Notes: a model not told the origin generated them from the letters alone. 64,000 nt of DNA from an uncultured Acetobacteraceae bacterium (GCA_903877125.1 CAIRCM010000098.1:1-64000); one strand, 5' to 3'; shown: positions 37,284 through 47,919, counted from the stretch's first letter. Program-made: numbers and translations.

Positions 37284-39488
37284 TCAATAGCCGATCGCCG
37301 CCCCAGCCGGGCGGCGGGGATCGCTGGCACCGTAAAACAAACCGGGCCGCATCCCGCCCGTCGCCGACTCATCGTTGCCCGCCGATCCCGCCTGCTGCTC
37401 GGCGAGCGTGCCGCCGACGACGATCAGGGCCGCGGCGCCCCAGGGCCGTTGTTCGACGATCTTGTATCCCATCGCCGTCAGCGCGGCCTTGGTGTCGGCC
37501 GACAGCGCGAAGGGTTCGGCGACGATCCGGTCAGGCAGCCATTGGTGATGGATCCGCGGGGCATCGACCGCGGCCTGCGGCGCCATGCCGTGATCGATCG
37601 CGTTCAACGCCACCTGGAGCACGATGGTGATAATCCGCGGACCCCCGGGGGAGCCCAGCACCATCGACAGATGACCGTCATGCAGCACGATGGTCGGTGT
37701 CATGGAGGACAAGGGCCGCTTGCCCGGCGCGATCGCGTTGTTGGTGCCCTGCACCAGACCGAACAGATTGGCGCTGCCGGGTTTGGTCGTGAAGTCATCC
37801 ATCTCGTCGTTCAGCAGAAACCCCGCCCCGGGCGCGATCACGTTGGCGCCGAAGGCACCGTTCAGGGTGAACGTCACCGCGACCGCGTTGCCGCGTTCGT
37901 CGGCCACCGAATAATGCGTCGTCTCCGGATGTTCGTGCGGCGCGACTCCGGCCCCCAGTGCCTCGGACGGCGTCGCCTTGTCGGTGATCGCCCCCCGGAT
38001 GCCCGCCGCGTGTTCCGGTGAAAGCAGCCACTCCACCGGATTGGCGACGAAGGCGGGATCGCCGAGATAGGTATTGCGGTCGAAGAAGCCGTGCCGCATC
38101 GCTTCCGCGATCGGATGGATCGTGGCCGCGGCATTGAACCCGCCGGCGCGCAGATCGTAGCCCTGCAACACCCCCAGGATTTCGCACAAAGCGACGCCGC
38201 CCGAGGACGGCGGCGGCGCCGACAAAAACACATAGCCGCGATACGAGCAGGATAACGGTTCGGACTGTGCGATTTTATAGGCCGCGAAATCGGCTGAGGT
38301 CAGCGCGCCGTGCGATGCCGCTTCGATCCTGGCGGGGATCGCACCATGGTAGAAAGCGTCGGGACCTTGCGTGGCGATAGCGGCCAAGGTCGCGGCCAGT
38401 TCCGGTTGGACCAGACGTTCCCCCGTCCGGTATGGCGCGCCGTCCGGGTGAAGAAAGATGCGGGCAACGTCGGTATCGCGGCGCAGCTTGGCCGCCCCGC
38501 GCGCGAAAAGATCGGCATCGGCGTTGGTCAGGACAAACCCATCCCTGGCCAGCGCGATGGCTGGCGCCATGACCGTCGCGCGCGGCAAGGTGCCATATTG
38601 CACCAGCGCCGCATCCAGACCGGCAACCGTGCCGGGCACCCCGACGGCCTTCCAGCCATGCAGGCTGGCGTCCGGGATGAGCTTGCCCTGCGCATCGAGA
38701 AACATCGTCGCGGTCGCGGCGGCGGGCGCGGTTTCGCGAAAATTGATGAAAATGCTCCGCCCGTCGCCCAACCGGGCAACCAGGAAGCCTCCGCCGCCGA
38801 TGTTGCCGCAGCAGGGGTTCGTGACAGCCTCGGCGTATCCCACCGCCACCGCCGCATCGACGGCGTTGCCGCCCTGTTTCAGGATCGCGACACCGGCCTC
38901 GGTCGCCAGACGGTGGCCGGAGACGACCATGCCATGCTGTGCTTCCACAGCCGGAGGCGACGCCGCATGCGCCCCGGCCACCAGGAACAGGGCCTGAAAC
39001 CCGCTGACAATGGCCAGTCCGATCCGCACGGCAACCGCATCGCCGCCGAACGCGCCCAGGCCGCGGAGCGCGAGCAGCACGCCGGCCGCCATCGCACCGG
39101 CGATGACATCGTCGGCCATCACGCCCGCCGGCGTATGCCACCGGTCCGCCCAGCCAACCGGCCCGGGTTTCCAAATGTCGAACAGGCGGAACAAGGCGAA
39201 GGCGGCGAGCAAACCCAACCACGAGAGGGCGCCAAGACCGAGCAGGGCGATCCATTGCCCGGCGAATTCGTCGATGACGATCCAGCCGGGATCCCCCTTG
39301 GCCTCGCTGGCCTGAACGGCCCACACGCCGCCGGCCGCGATCGCCACCGCCGCGCCCGCCAGCAACCAGGGTGATTGGGAGAAAAGAAGGGCCCCCAGGG
39401 CCAGCGCGACCAGCGACCCAGCCGTACCCGGCGCCACCGGAAAATACCCCGACCCGCAGCCGCTGGCGATGAAACGGGCGATTGTCAT
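37284..39488 (-). CDS. in-frame PgpA (phosphatidylglycerophosphatase A)-gamma-glutamyltransferase fusion ORF
   Basis: N-term GSGYFPVAPGTAGSLVAL, DEFAGQW, ADDVIAG (PgpA); C-term TEAGVAILKQGGNAVDAAVA, TTHYSVADERGNAVAVTFTLN, GSPGGPRI (GGT); possible internal GTG start at 39029. Confidence 0.85.
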   Translation of the reverse strand: MTIARFIASGCGSGYFPVAPGTAGSLVALALGALLFSQSPWLLAGAAVAIAAGGVWAVQASEAKGDPGWIVIDEFAGQWIALLGLGALSWLGLLAAFALFRLFDIWKPGPVGWADRWHTPAGVMADDVIAGAMAAGVLLALRGLGAFGGDAVAVRIGLAIVSGFQALFLVAGAHAASPPAVEAQHGMVVSGHRLATEAGVAILKQGGNAVDAAVAVGYAEAVTNPCCGNIGGGGFLVARLGDGRSIFINFRETAPAAATATMFLDAQGKLIPDASLHGWKAVGVPGTVAGLDAALVQYGTLPRATVMAPAIALARDGFVLTNADADLFARGAAKLRRDTDVARIFLHPDGAPYRTGERLVQPELAATLAAIATQGPDAFYHGAIPARIEAASHGALTSADFAAYKIAQSEPLSCSYRGYVFLSAPPPSSGGVALCEILGVLQGYDLRAGGFNAAATIHPIAEAMRHGFFDRNTYLGDPAFVANPVEWLLSPEHAAGIRGAITDKATPSEALGAGVAPHEHPETTHYSVADERGNAVAVTFTLNGAFGANVIAPGAGFLLNDEMDDFTTKPGSANLFGLVQGTNNAIAPGKRPLSSMTPTIVLHDGHLSMVLGSPGGPRIITIVLQVALNAIDHGMAPQAAVDAPRIHHQWLPDRIVAEPFALSADTKAALTAMGYKIVEQRPWGAAALIVVGGTLAEQQAGSAGNDESATGGMRPGLFYGASDPRRPAGAAIGY

Positions 39489-40315
39489 GCGAGAAACCTA
39501 TCCAATGCGGCGGCGACCGGAACCTCGGCCAGGGAAGGCGCGTGCCCGATCCCGGGCAGGCTCACCACGATCATGTCAGGCCGCTGGGCCCGCATTCGCG
39601 CGACGGTGTCGGGCGCCAGCACGGTGCTGACCGCGCCGTGGACCAACATCAGCGGCACCGAGGCCAATGCGCCGAACAAAGGCCAGAGGTCGCGTCGCGG
39701 TTCGTCGAGAAGCTGGGCCACCCGCAGATCCCAGTTGGGATGAAAGCGCCCGTCATCGCCGCGGCAGAAGGTCAGGGCCGCCATTTCGGCCCAGTCCGCG
39801 TCGGTTTCCAGCGACAGCGGTGGCAGGTGGGTGCGCAGCCAGGCGACGCAGGATGCGGCGTCCGGCAGCGCCGGATCGGTGCCGACGATCGCTTTGATAT
39901 CGGCCACGCCGCCAGAGGGAACGTCGGGACCGATATCGTTCAATACCACGCGCCGGATCAGCCCGGGCCGGGCGGCGGCGAGACCCATGGACAGCAGCCC
40001 ACCGAAACTGGTGCCGATGGCGATGGCATGCGGGACATGCAGCGCGGCGCAAACGTCCAGCACATCCCGCAGGCATGCCTCCGGCCCGTAGCGTGCGATG
40101 CCGCGGGCACGGCCCGAAGCGCCGCGTCCGGCGTAATCCAACGAGATCACGCGCCGCTTCGTTCCGTGCCGAGCGGCCAGCGTGGCGAAATCGCCGGCCG
40201 TGCGCACCAGGCCGGGGAGGCACAGCAGCGGCAGTGCCTGATTGCCATCAGCCCATTCGCGCGCGACCAGCGGCAAACCATCCGTCGCAGTGATACGATG
40301 GGTCAGTTCGCCCAT
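39485..40315 (-). CDS. alpha/beta hydrolase
   Basis: LLCLPGLVRTAGDF...SLDYAGRGASGRA...AIGTSFGGLLSMGLAAARP. Confidence 0.85.
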   Translation of the reverse strand: MGELTHRITATDGLPLVAREWADGNQALPLLCLPGLVRTAGDFATLAARHGTKRRVISLDYAGRGASGRARGIARYGPEACLRDVLDVCAALHVPHAIAIGTSFGGLLSMGLAAARPGLIRRVVLNDIGPDVPSGGVADIKAIVGTDPALPDAASCVAWLRTHLPPLSLETDADWAEMAALTFCRGDDGRFHPNWDLRVAQLLDEPRRDLWPLFGALASVPLMLVHGAVSTVLAPDTVARMRAQRPDMIVVSLPGIGHAPSLAEVPVAAALDRFLA

Positions 40316-42147
40316 TGCGCCAGGAGCACTGGCGCGGCGGACCCGAGGCGGGCGCGATAGATCACCGCATTCTCCAGCACCCGCTGCACGTAGTTGCGGG
40401 TTTCCGCGAAGGGGATCAATTCCAGCCAATCGGTCATCGCGACGCCGTTCGCGCGGGGATCACCGTTGTCGGCAAGCCATTGGTCCACCCGGTGCGGCCC
40501 CGCGTTGTAGGCGGCGGCGGCCAAAGGCAGGGACCCACCGAACCGGTCCAGAACCTCCTGCAGATAGGACGTGCCCAGCAGCATGTTCTCCTGCGCGTCG
40601 ATGGTCAGTGTCGGGATCGACACGGGCCGTCCCAGCTTTTTGGCCACGGCTTTGGCGGTAAACGGCATCAGTTGCATCAGCCCGCGTGCCCCCGAAGGAC
40701 TGATGGCGCCGACATCGAAGTTGCTTTCCTGCCGGATGATGCTCAGGGATGTCGCCTCATCCGGCGGCATCGGCGGGTGAAGTGGAACCGGCCAACCCGC
40801 GCGCGGCAGCGACAGGCCGTCTCGGCCCATGCGGCGTGCGATCATGATGGCGGCGTCCGGTAACCCCAGGCGTATCGCCAGATCGGCGGTCAGCGCGCGT
40901 TCGGCCGGATCGGGGGCCAATTCGTCCATCCGCGCGAGGAAATATCGCGCCCGCGGTGCGTCGCCCCAGGCCACCAGCCAAGACGCGGCGCGGACGACTT
41001 CATGTCCGGCGAATGCCTGCGCGGTGTCCTTGCTCCAGACGGGGTCGCTCGCGTCGTTGATGCGCTTGTTCAGCGCCGCGGTGTCCTCACCTAACGCCAC
41101 CGCGGCGAGCTGGCCGTAGAACGTGGTGGTCCAGGCCGCGGCCTGTTCGTACTCAGGCTTGGGATCCTGGCCCATCGCCGCCAGCGTGCGACCCAGCCAG
41201 TAATGTGCCCGCCCCTGGGTGATCGCGGCGGGAGAAACAGCCGCGAGCGTCTTGAAATGCGCCAGTGCCTGCGCGGGTTGCTTAAGTCGGCGCAACGCGA
41301 TGAAGCCGGCCAGAAATTCCGCATCCGCCACCTGCTCGGCGCCGGTCTGACCATGTGCGAGCGTCAGATCGTACGCTGCCTGATCCTGACCTCGTTTCAA
41401 CAGGGCCCGCACGAGGAACTGCCGTTCGTTCCAGAACGCGACCTGATGGTCGGCCGCCTGTTGCTGGGCCGTCTGGGCCTGTTGCTTCCAAAGCACGAGC
41501 GCGCCCGTGATATCCTCGGCGGCGCGCAGTGACTTCGCCTGGCCAAGGACCACGGCCGGCGCCGTCGCCACCATGGCTTTGTGCGCGGCGTCCAGGCGGG
41601 CGATCTGCCGGTCCGCGGCTTGCGGCGATGACCATGCGAGATTCGCGTATCGGGTCCATTCGTCGTCCGCCGTCAGCACGCTCGCCCAGCGTTGCAGAAA
41701 GGCGACTTCGGTCGCCGGATCGGTGATCCCGGTCGTCCAGGCTTGGCGGGCGAGGTCGGGAGCGTTCAATTCCGCCGCGCAGCGGATCAGTGCCGCGGTC
41801 ATTGTCGGTTTCGGCGTTGTGCATTGGGCGACGGCAACGGCGCGATCCGGTTCGAGGGCCAATGCTTCCTGCCGGCGACGTTCGAGCAGCGCCTGGGCCG
41901 GCCAGTCCGGGTTCGCGGCGATGAAACTCGCGATCTCGGCGGTGTGGGCGGCGTTGGGTGCGATCATGCGGTAGAAGCGCACCAGCTTCGCGGCGACGGG
42001 GTCGGCGATCCCCGCCACCGCGGCCTGGGCTTCAGCCCAGCGATCCGCTCGGATCAGCGGTACGGGGCTTGGCGAATCGGCGCGCGCGACTTGGCTGGCG
42101 CCGAACAGCGCGAGAGAAGCGACAATCGAACGGCTGATGCTGCGCAT
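40303..42147 (-). CDS. soluble lytic murein transglycosylase
   Basis: C-terminal SLT domain SIIRQESNFDVGAISPSGARGLMQLMPFTAKAVAKKLG...AAAYNAGPHRVDQW. Confidence 0.9.
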   Translation of the reverse strand: MRSISRSIVASLALFGASQVARADSPSPVPLIRADRWAEAQAAVAGIADPVAAKLVRFYRMIAPNAAHTAEIASFIAANPDWPAQALLERRRQEALALEPDRAVAVAQCTTPKPTMTAALIRCAAELNAPDLARQAWTTGITDPATEVAFLQRWASVLTADDEWTRYANLAWSSPQAADRQIARLDAAHKAMVATAPAVVLGQAKSLRAAEDITGALVLWKQQAQTAQQQAADHQVAFWNERQFLVRALLKRGQDQAAYDLTLAHGQTGAEQVADAEFLAGFIALRRLKQPAQALAHFKTLAAVSPAAITQGRAHYWLGRTLAAMGQDPKPEYEQAAAWTTTFYGQLAAVALGEDTAALNKRINDASDPVWSKDTAQAFAGHEVVRAASWLVAWGDAPRARYFLARMDELAPDPAERALTADLAIRLGLPDAAIMIARRMGRDGLSLPRAGWPVPLHPPMPPDEATSLSIIRQESNFDVGAISPSGARGLMQLMPFTAKAVAKKLGRPVSIPTLTIDAQENMLLGTSYLQEVLDRFGGSLPLAAAAYNAGPHRVDQWLADNGDPRANGVAMTDWLELIPFAETRNYVQRVLENAVIYRARLGSAAPVLLAQWAN

Positions 42148-42287
42148 AGCCTTCTTGTAGCCCGTTGGCGCTTAAGAAGGAACCGCGAAGACAGGCCTCG
42201 CGATGAACGCTTCGCGCGGGACCACCGTCGTGGGAACCTGTTGGTCTGGATCGTCGGACCGGACCGCCCGCTCAAGCCCGGTCCTGC

Positions 42288-42724
42288 TTAATCCCGCTTG
42301 GTGCCGAGCCCGATGCTTTTCGCGAGTTCAGACCGCCGCTCCGCGTAATCCGGGGCGACCATCGGGTAGTTCGGCGGCAAATCCCAGCGCGCACGGTAGG
42401 CCTCGGGCGTCAATCCGTGCGCGCTTGCAGATGCCGTTTCAGTGTTTTCTGCTTTTTGCCATCTTCCAGGCAGATAATGTATTCGTTGAAAACGGAAGCC
42501 TCGGGCGGCACCGCTGGAACCAACGCCTCATGCTCATGCTCATGCTCCTGTTCATGATGCGCTTCGGTCTGGTGCGCGTCGCCGCCGACGCTGCTCAATG
42601 CTTCGTATGCCGAACGGATTAAATCGGGTAATTCATCCGCGCTGACCGTGTTATGCCCGACATGGGCGACGACGACGCGGGCGGTCAGTGCGAGAACAGT
42701 TGTGTTGTCGGACGAATCGTCCAT
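42288..42724 (-). pseudogene. mucR: MucR/Ros family transcriptional regulator, frameshifted at the zinc finger
   Basis: Frame 1 ends [23 protein letters not shown]; other frame continues [44 protein letters not shown]. Confidence 0.8.
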
Positions 42725-42820
42725 TGTTTGCCCTTTCGGCGACTATGATTGGGCCCATATAAGGCAGAGAAATGGCAGCCGGCAATACGCTGAAGACCAG
42801 TATATTATGAAGGATCAGTC

Positions 42821-43081
42821 ATGGCATCAGAGCAAACCGAGGCGGATACGGTACCCGACCGCGAGATCGATATCACCGGCGATTTATGCCCCATGACCTT
42901 CGTGCGTACGCGTCTCGCGCTCGATCGTATGTCGGCGGGTCAGGTACTGAAGGTGCGCTTGCGCGGGGATGAACCGCTACGAAACGTTCCGCGCACCGCT
43001 CAAGAGCAGGGTCATGCCGTGATATCGTTAAAAATGGGCACTGATGGGATCGCTACGTTGTATCTGCGCCGGGGCGCTTGA
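42821..43081 (+). CDS. TusA-family sulfurtransferase
   Basis: IDITGDLCPMTFVRTRLALDRMSAGQVLKVRLRGDEPLRNVPRTAQEQGH. Confidence 0.88.
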   Translation: MASEQTEADTVPDREIDITGDLCPMTFVRTRLALDRMSAGQVLKVRLRGDEPLRNVPRTAQEQGHAVISLKMGTDGIATLYLRRGA

Positions 43082-43502
43082 GCACGAGGCGCATCACCAA
43101 AGCGTCGTCGCCGTTGGAATAATAGCGTTTTCGCCGGCCAATCTCGTCGAAATGCAGGGCTTTATACAACTGGCGTGCGGCGAGGTTTTCCTCCGCCACT
43201 TCAAGGTACATCACGTCCGCGCCTGCTGCCGCGGCGTGCCGCATCGCCGCTTGCATCAATTCCCGGCCAAGACCCTGCCGCTGTGCCTGCGGGATCACCG
43301 CGATGGTCAGGATTTCCGCTTCGTCCATCGTGGTACGCGCGAGAATCATGCCGCCGCGCTTGTCGATGTAACCAAAGCCGCCGGGCTGCTCGACGTGTAA
43401 AGAAATGACTTTCGACAACCACGCTTCCTCTGGCGGAAACGCGGCCGCGTTGATGGCCGCCATCGCATCGGCGTGGGCGATGGATACGGGTTCGGCGGTC
43501 AT
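43053..43502 (-). CDS. rimI: ribosomal protein alanine N-acetyltransferase RimI
   Basis: GNAT motif AEILTIAVIPQAQRQGLGRELM; next to tsaB. Confidence 0.85.
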   Translation of the reverse strand: MTAEPVSIAHADAMAAINAAAFPPEEAWLSKVISLHVEQPGGFGYIDKRGGMILARTTMDEAEILTIAVIPQAQRQGLGRELMQAAMRHAAAAGADVMYLEVAEENLAARQLYKALHFDEIGRRKRYYSNGDDALVMRLVLKRPGADTT

Positions 43503-44155
43503 GGCGCCGGCGGCGGTCGTAGCCCGCCGGCGGGCAGCTTTGCCTCGGGCGGATCGACATAAAGCGGTTGCGCGGCCCGCGCCGGCATGCGCCCAGCAAA
43601 CCGTTCGACGGCCGCCAGCGCGATGCCAAGAGACGTCGGCAGGAAAGCATCCGTGAGCAGGACGTCGAAATCCCGAGCAGCTAGGCGGGCGGCGACGGCA
43701 ATCGCCGAGTCGCCGGCGACCGCGACCGGGCCGGTTGGCGCCGGTAGCGACAGCAGTTCGTGCGCGGCGACGGTGTCGCCGGTTTCCAGAAAAACCCGGC
43801 CCCGACGGCTGTCCGTGACCGCCCATAACACCCGGCCGGGCCGGCGCGCCAACGAAAGCGACAACGCCTCCCCCACGGTGACGCCGATCACCGGAACGCC
43901 CAGACCCGATGCGATGCCATGTGCCAACGCCAATCCGGCTCGAATGCCGGTGAAACTGCCGGGGCCCACCGTCACCGCCACGAAATCCAGCGTGCACGGC
44001 GCTTCATCCAGCACCGCGCGCGCCATGACCGGCAGCAAGGCGGCGTGTCCGCGCGTGGTGTCCTCGGTCCGTTGCGCAACCACCGCCGGCCCCGCGACGA
44101 TCGCCGCGGAACAACGTCCGAGTGCGGCATCAAGCGCGAGGACGCGCCAAGTCAT
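43499..44155 (-). CDS. tsaB: tRNA threonylcarbamoyladenosine biosynthesis protein TsaB
   Basis: [15 protein letters not shown]...[25 protein letters not shown]. Confidence 0.9.
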   Translation of the reverse strand: MTWRVLALDAALGRCSAAIVAGPAVVAQRTEDTTRGHAALLPVMARAVLDEAPCTLDFVAVTVGPGSFTGIRAGLALAHGIASGLGVPVIGVTVGEALSLSLARRPGRVLWAVTDSRRGRVFLETGDTVAAHELLSLPAPTGPVAVAGDSAIAVAARLAARDFDVLLTDAFLPTSLGIALAAVERFAGRMPARAAQPLYVDPPEAKLPAGGLRPPPAP

Positions 44156-44739
44156 GCGAGCAGGCACGCCTCATCGAAGTCGAGCCGGGGGGAGCGGCCG
44201 AAGACGCCCTCGGGGTCGCCATGCCCAATATTCACCAGGAAATTGGACCGCCAACCGGAATAAGCGAAAAACTCAGCATCGACCTTGGCATTGTCGAAGC
44301 CCGACATGCCGCCGACATCGAGGCCGAGCGACCGTGCCGCAATCATCAAATACGCACCCTGCAACGTACCGTTGCGAAATGCGGTCGTCGCCGCCAATGA
44401 ATCGTTGCTCGTAAACCAACTTGCCGCATCGAGGTTGTGCGGAAACAGTTTCGGCAATTTTTCGAAGAATTTCGGGTCGTAGGCGACGATCGCGGTCACC
44501 GGCGCCGACATCGTCTTCGCCATGTTGCCCGACGACAGAGCCGGTGCGAGCCGTTCCTTGCCTTCCTTGGTCCGGATGAACACGAACCGTGCCGGCGACG
44601 AATTGGCCGACGTCGGACCGAATTTCAAGAGGTCGTAGAGTTCGTGCAAAGTCTCATCCGAGACCGGCTCGTCCTTCCACTTGTTCTGGCTGCGGGCTTC
44701 GCGAAACAGCAGGTCGAGGCCCGCGGCGTCGATCGTCAT
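44152..44739 (-). CDS. malonic semialdehyde reductase/nitroreductase (RutE-like)
   Basis: [45 protein letters not shown]. Confidence 0.88.
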   Translation of the reverse strand: MTIDAAGLDLLFREARSQNKWKDEPVSDETLHELYDLLKFGPTSANSSPARFVFIRTKEGKERLAPALSSGNMAKTMSAPVTAIVAYDPKFFEKLPKLFPHNLDAASWFTSNDSLAATTAFRNGTLQGAYLMIAARSLGLDVGGMSGFDNAKVDAEFFAYSGWRSNFLVNIGHGDPEGVFGRSPRLDFDEACLLA

Positions 44740-44776
44740 GGCATTCTCCAACAAATTGCGTGATGGCCGGCGATGA

Positions 44777-45337
44777 TTAGTACATCACCTGCTCGACCGC
44801 CACCACTTCGGGGACGTAGTGCTTGAGCATGTTTTCGATCCCGTGCTTCAGCGTCGCGCTGGACGACGGGCATCCCGAGCATGCACCCTGCATATGGAGC
44901 CGGACGATCCCGTCGCGGTAGCCTCGGAAGACGATATCGCCACCGTCGCCGGCCACCGCCGGGCGCACCCTCGTATCGAGCAGTTCCTTGATCTGATCGA
45001 CGACCTCCTGATCCGCGGGGTCCGTGTCTTCCTCGGCATCCGGATCGGCGCCCCCCTCGATCACGGGGCGGCCGGCGACGAAATGCTCCATGATCGCGCC
45101 AAGCACCTGCGGCTTGAGCGAGGTCCAGGCGATTTCCTCGGTCTTGGTGACAGTGATGAAATCCCCGCCGAGGAAGACCCGAGCGACACCCGGCAGCGCG
45201 AACAGAGCAGTGGCGAGGGGGCTACGGCCGGCGGAGTCGGCCGATGCGAAGTCCGCCGTGGAGAACCCCATCACATCCTGACCGGGCAGGAATTTCAGCG
45301 TGGCCGGGTTGGGCGTGCCTTCGGTTTCGATGAACAT
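44777..45337 (-). CDS. NifU-family Fe-S scaffold (NfuA-like)
   Basis: [20 protein letters not shown]...[16 protein letters not shown]...[13 protein letters not shown]. Confidence 0.92.
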   Translation of the reverse strand: MFIETEGTPNPATLKFLPGQDVMGFSTADFASADSAGRSPLATALFALPGVARVFLGGDFITVTKTEEIAWTSLKPQVLGAIMEHFVAGRPVIEGGADPDAEEDTDPADQEVVDQIKELLDTRVRPAVAGDGGDIVFRGYRDGIVRLHMQGACSGCPSSSATLKHGIENMLKHYVPEVVAVEQVMY

Positions 45338-45453
45338 GGTGCGGGTGCCTGTTCGCTGGAAGTGGAAACAGGACCGGAGCGGTCCTGGACGACGTACCCG
45401 CTACATCGTGCCAAATGGACCGAATGACAAGGGGGCGCGAAAATCGATCGGCG

Positions 45454-45468
45454 TTAACCTTTCCTTTA
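45454..45468 (+). promoter_or_regulatory. CtrA-box-like motif TTAA-N7-TTTA
   Basis: gTTAACCTTTCCTTTAcc; resembles 17325-17339. Confidence 0.3.
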
Positions 45469-45512
45469 CCCTTTCGTGCGCAGGATGAGCGCGAAAGGGT
45501 TCCGCACCGCCG

Positions 45513-46862
45513 ATGTCCTTCGCCTCATATGGGTTCCTGTTCGCATTCCTGCCGCTCGCGCTCGGCGGATACTGGTTGGCCACCCGGTTGGGGCCGGCCA
45601 CGGCGATGGCATGGCTGCTCGTCTGTTCCGTCGCGTTCTACCCGATGGCCCATTGGCCCGTGCTCGCCGCCTCCCTCGGGGCGAACGCGCTGTTGGGCCG
45701 CTGGGTACGGGTAACCGAGGGACGACCGGCCCAACAATGGGTTTTGGCGTTCGCCGTCGCGCTCAACCTCGGCGGCATGGCACTCGGCCGTTCGATGGCC
45801 GCCGCGCCGCCAGGGATCAGTTTCATCGCCTTCACCCAGATCGGCTGGCTGCTGGACCAGCGCGGCGCGCCGGAATCGCGGGGTGGGCGGCTGGTCTATC
45901 CGTTGCTGGTGCTGTTTTTCCCGCATCTGATCGCCGGCCCGATCCTGCGCCTGCGCGATGTGGAGCAGCAGTTCGCCGACCCCGCCATTTGGCGGATACG
46001 GGGCGAAAACCTCATGATCGGGGGGATCGGGCTGTTGATCGGTCTGCTCAAGAAAACCCTCCTGGCCAATCCGCTTGGTGCCATTGTGACCCCTGGGTTC
46101 GAGAATCCGGACTCGTTGGGCCTCCTGCCCGCTTGGGGCACGGCGCTGGCCTGGTCCTTCCAGTTGTATTTCGACTTCTCCGGCTATTCCGACATGGCGA
46201 TCGGCGTCGCACGCATGTTCGGGGTGAAGCTGCCGGTCAATTTCGCCTCCCCCTACAAAGCGCAAAGCGTCGTCGATTACTGGCAGCGCTGGCACATGAC
46301 CCTGACACAGTTCCTGGTGAGCGCGGTGTTCAACCCGATGGCGATGGCCACGATGCGCTGGCGGCGGTCGAAGGTGCTGCTGCTGGGCCCGTTGGTCGCG
46401 ACGATGGTGCTGGCCGGGCTGTGGCATGGTGCGACGGTGCCATACTTGGTGTTCGGCCTGATGCACGCGGCTTTTCTGGCGATCAACCACATCTGGCGCA
46501 CCCTGCGGCCCGGCGCGCGCGGGCAGGACAGGATATCCGTCGTTGGTCGGGTTGTGCTGACCTATGCGTGCGTGCTCGTGGCCTCGGTGATTTTCCGTGC
46601 GCCGACCCTGGACGTGGCGGGCGCGTTGCTGGCCGGCATGATCGGACTGCATGCGGGCGGCGCCTACATGCACGGGGCGCTGCATGCGCTTTGGCTCGCC
46701 GGTCTGGGCGGCATCGTGTGGTTCATGCCGAATACCCAGGAGATCGTCGCGCATGGCGAATGGCGACCGAACTGGACCTGGGCCGTCGCCGCGGGATGTG
46801 CCGCCACCCTGGGGATCCTGTCGCTGGGGGGAACGCATGAGTTCGTCTATTTCCAGTTCTGA
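45513..46862 (+). CDS. MBOAT family O-acyltransferase (AlgI-like)
   Basis: FFPHLIAGPILR, FSGYSDMAIGVARMFGVKLPVNFASPYKAQSVVDYWQRWHMTL, GLWHGA. Confidence 0.9.
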   Translation: MSFASYGFLFAFLPLALGGYWLATRLGPATAMAWLLVCSVAFYPMAHWPVLAASLGANALLGRWVRVTEGRPAQQWVLAFAVALNLGGMALGRSMAAAPPGISFIAFTQIGWLLDQRGAPESRGGRLVYPLLVLFFPHLIAGPILRLRDVEQQFADPAIWRIRGENLMIGGIGLLIGLLKKTLLANPLGAIVTPGFENPDSLGLLPAWGTALAWSFQLYFDFSGYSDMAIGVARMFGVKLPVNFASPYKAQSVVDYWQRWHMTLTQFLVSAVFNPMAMATMRWRRSKVLLLGPLVATMVLAGLWHGATVPYLVFGLMHAAFLAINHIWRTLRPGARGQDRISVVGRVVLTYACVLVASVIFRAPTLDVAGALLAGMIGLHAGGAYMHGALHALWLAGLGGIVWFMPNTQEIVAHGEWRPNWTWAVAAGCAATLGILSLGGTHEFVYFQF

Positions 46863-47919
46863 CCCCAAACGCTTCTTCGCGATGGCCGCGGCCACCTGCG
46901 CGGTGACGTTCCTGCTGGTCTGGGTCTGGGTGCTCGCCATGCCGCTGGCGTTTCTGGAACCTGAATACGCATCCTGGCGCGCCAAGCAGATGCTGTTGGC
47001 GCAATGCGACCTCGGTGACGTGCTCGTCCTCGGCGATTCCCGCGCCAGTGTCGGCATCATCCCCGCTCGGTTGCCCATGAAGACAACCAATCTGGCGGTC
47101 GGCGGCGGGGAGGCGGTGGAGGCATACACGATCCTGACCCATGCGCTCGCCTGCCCGGACAAGCCCAAGCTGGTCGTCCTCTCGCTCGACGCGGTACATT
47201 TCTCCCGTCCGGACCTGTTCTGGGAGCGGACGATGCGTTTCGGTTTCCTGAATGCGGCGGAACTCGCGGATTTGCGTGACACGTCCGCGGCGCTGGGCGA
47301 CCCCTCGGTTTACGAGGAACGGCACACCGACGGGATCCCCTCCGGGCTGCGGGACCGCCTGTACCTCGCACATTTCCCGCCATACTACTTCGCCAGCCTG
47401 ATCGAGGGGCGGCTGCTGTGGCGTTGGCGGCACAATCGGGAAGGGCTGGCGGCGTCGCTGGCCGCGCGTGGCCAGTACTATTTCGGCACCGACCCCGGCT
47501 CCAGCGTCGTCGCGGCCGATGGCACATTGGAAGCGTTTCGGCCCCTGCCGGTCCTGGACCGGTATTTCGACCGGATTCTCGCCCTGTTGGCCGAACGGGG
47601 GATACCCAGTGTGTTCGTGGCGATGCCGATGAACGAAACGACGGCGCGCGCGGTGCGCCCGGCGGTTCGGGACGGGTTCGCCGCGTGGCTCGCGAGGTAT
47701 GAAGCTCGCTATCCCCAATTCCACGTCGCCGGGCCGGTGGTGCGGGCCTGGCCCGACCGGTGGTTCGGCGATGGGTTTTCCCACCTCAATCCAGCGGGGG
47801 CGGAGCGGTTTTCGACCTCCGCCACCTTTCAGGGAGATATCGCCGCCGGGGTTGCCGTGGGGTTGGGTCGGGAAGCCCTGTCAGCGGCTGCAGGCGGCGC
47901 CGCCAAGTACGCAGAATGA
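46837..47919 (+). CDS. SGNH-like/AlgX-type partner of MBOAT acyltransferase
   Basis: GDVLVLGDSRASVGI...; DGFSHLNPAGAERFS; N-terminal TM; overlaps algI-like gene. Confidence 0.65.
   Translation: MSSSISSSDPKRFFAMAAATCAVTFLLVWVWVLAMPLAFLEPEYASWRAKQMLLAQCDLGDVLVLGDSRASVGIIPARLPMKTTNLAVGGGEAVEAYTILTHALACPDKPKLVVLSLDAVHFSRPDLFWERTMRFGFLNAAELADLRDTSAALGDPSVYEERHTDGIPSGLRDRLYLAHFPPYYFASLIEGRLLWRWRHNREGLAASLAARGQYYFGTDPGSSVVAADGTLEAFRPLPVLDRYFDRILALLAERGIPSVFVAMPMNETTARAVRPAVRDGFAAWLARYEARYPQFHVAGPVVRAWPDRWFGDGFSHLNPAGAERFSTSATFQGDIAAGVAVGLGREALSAAAGGAAKYAE

Noticed and set aside
42520-42560. (CATGCT)n tandem repeat as a microsatellite locus
   Set aside because: Only about three near-perfect units inside mucR, encoding an acidic/His linker; too short to call a phase-variable tract.
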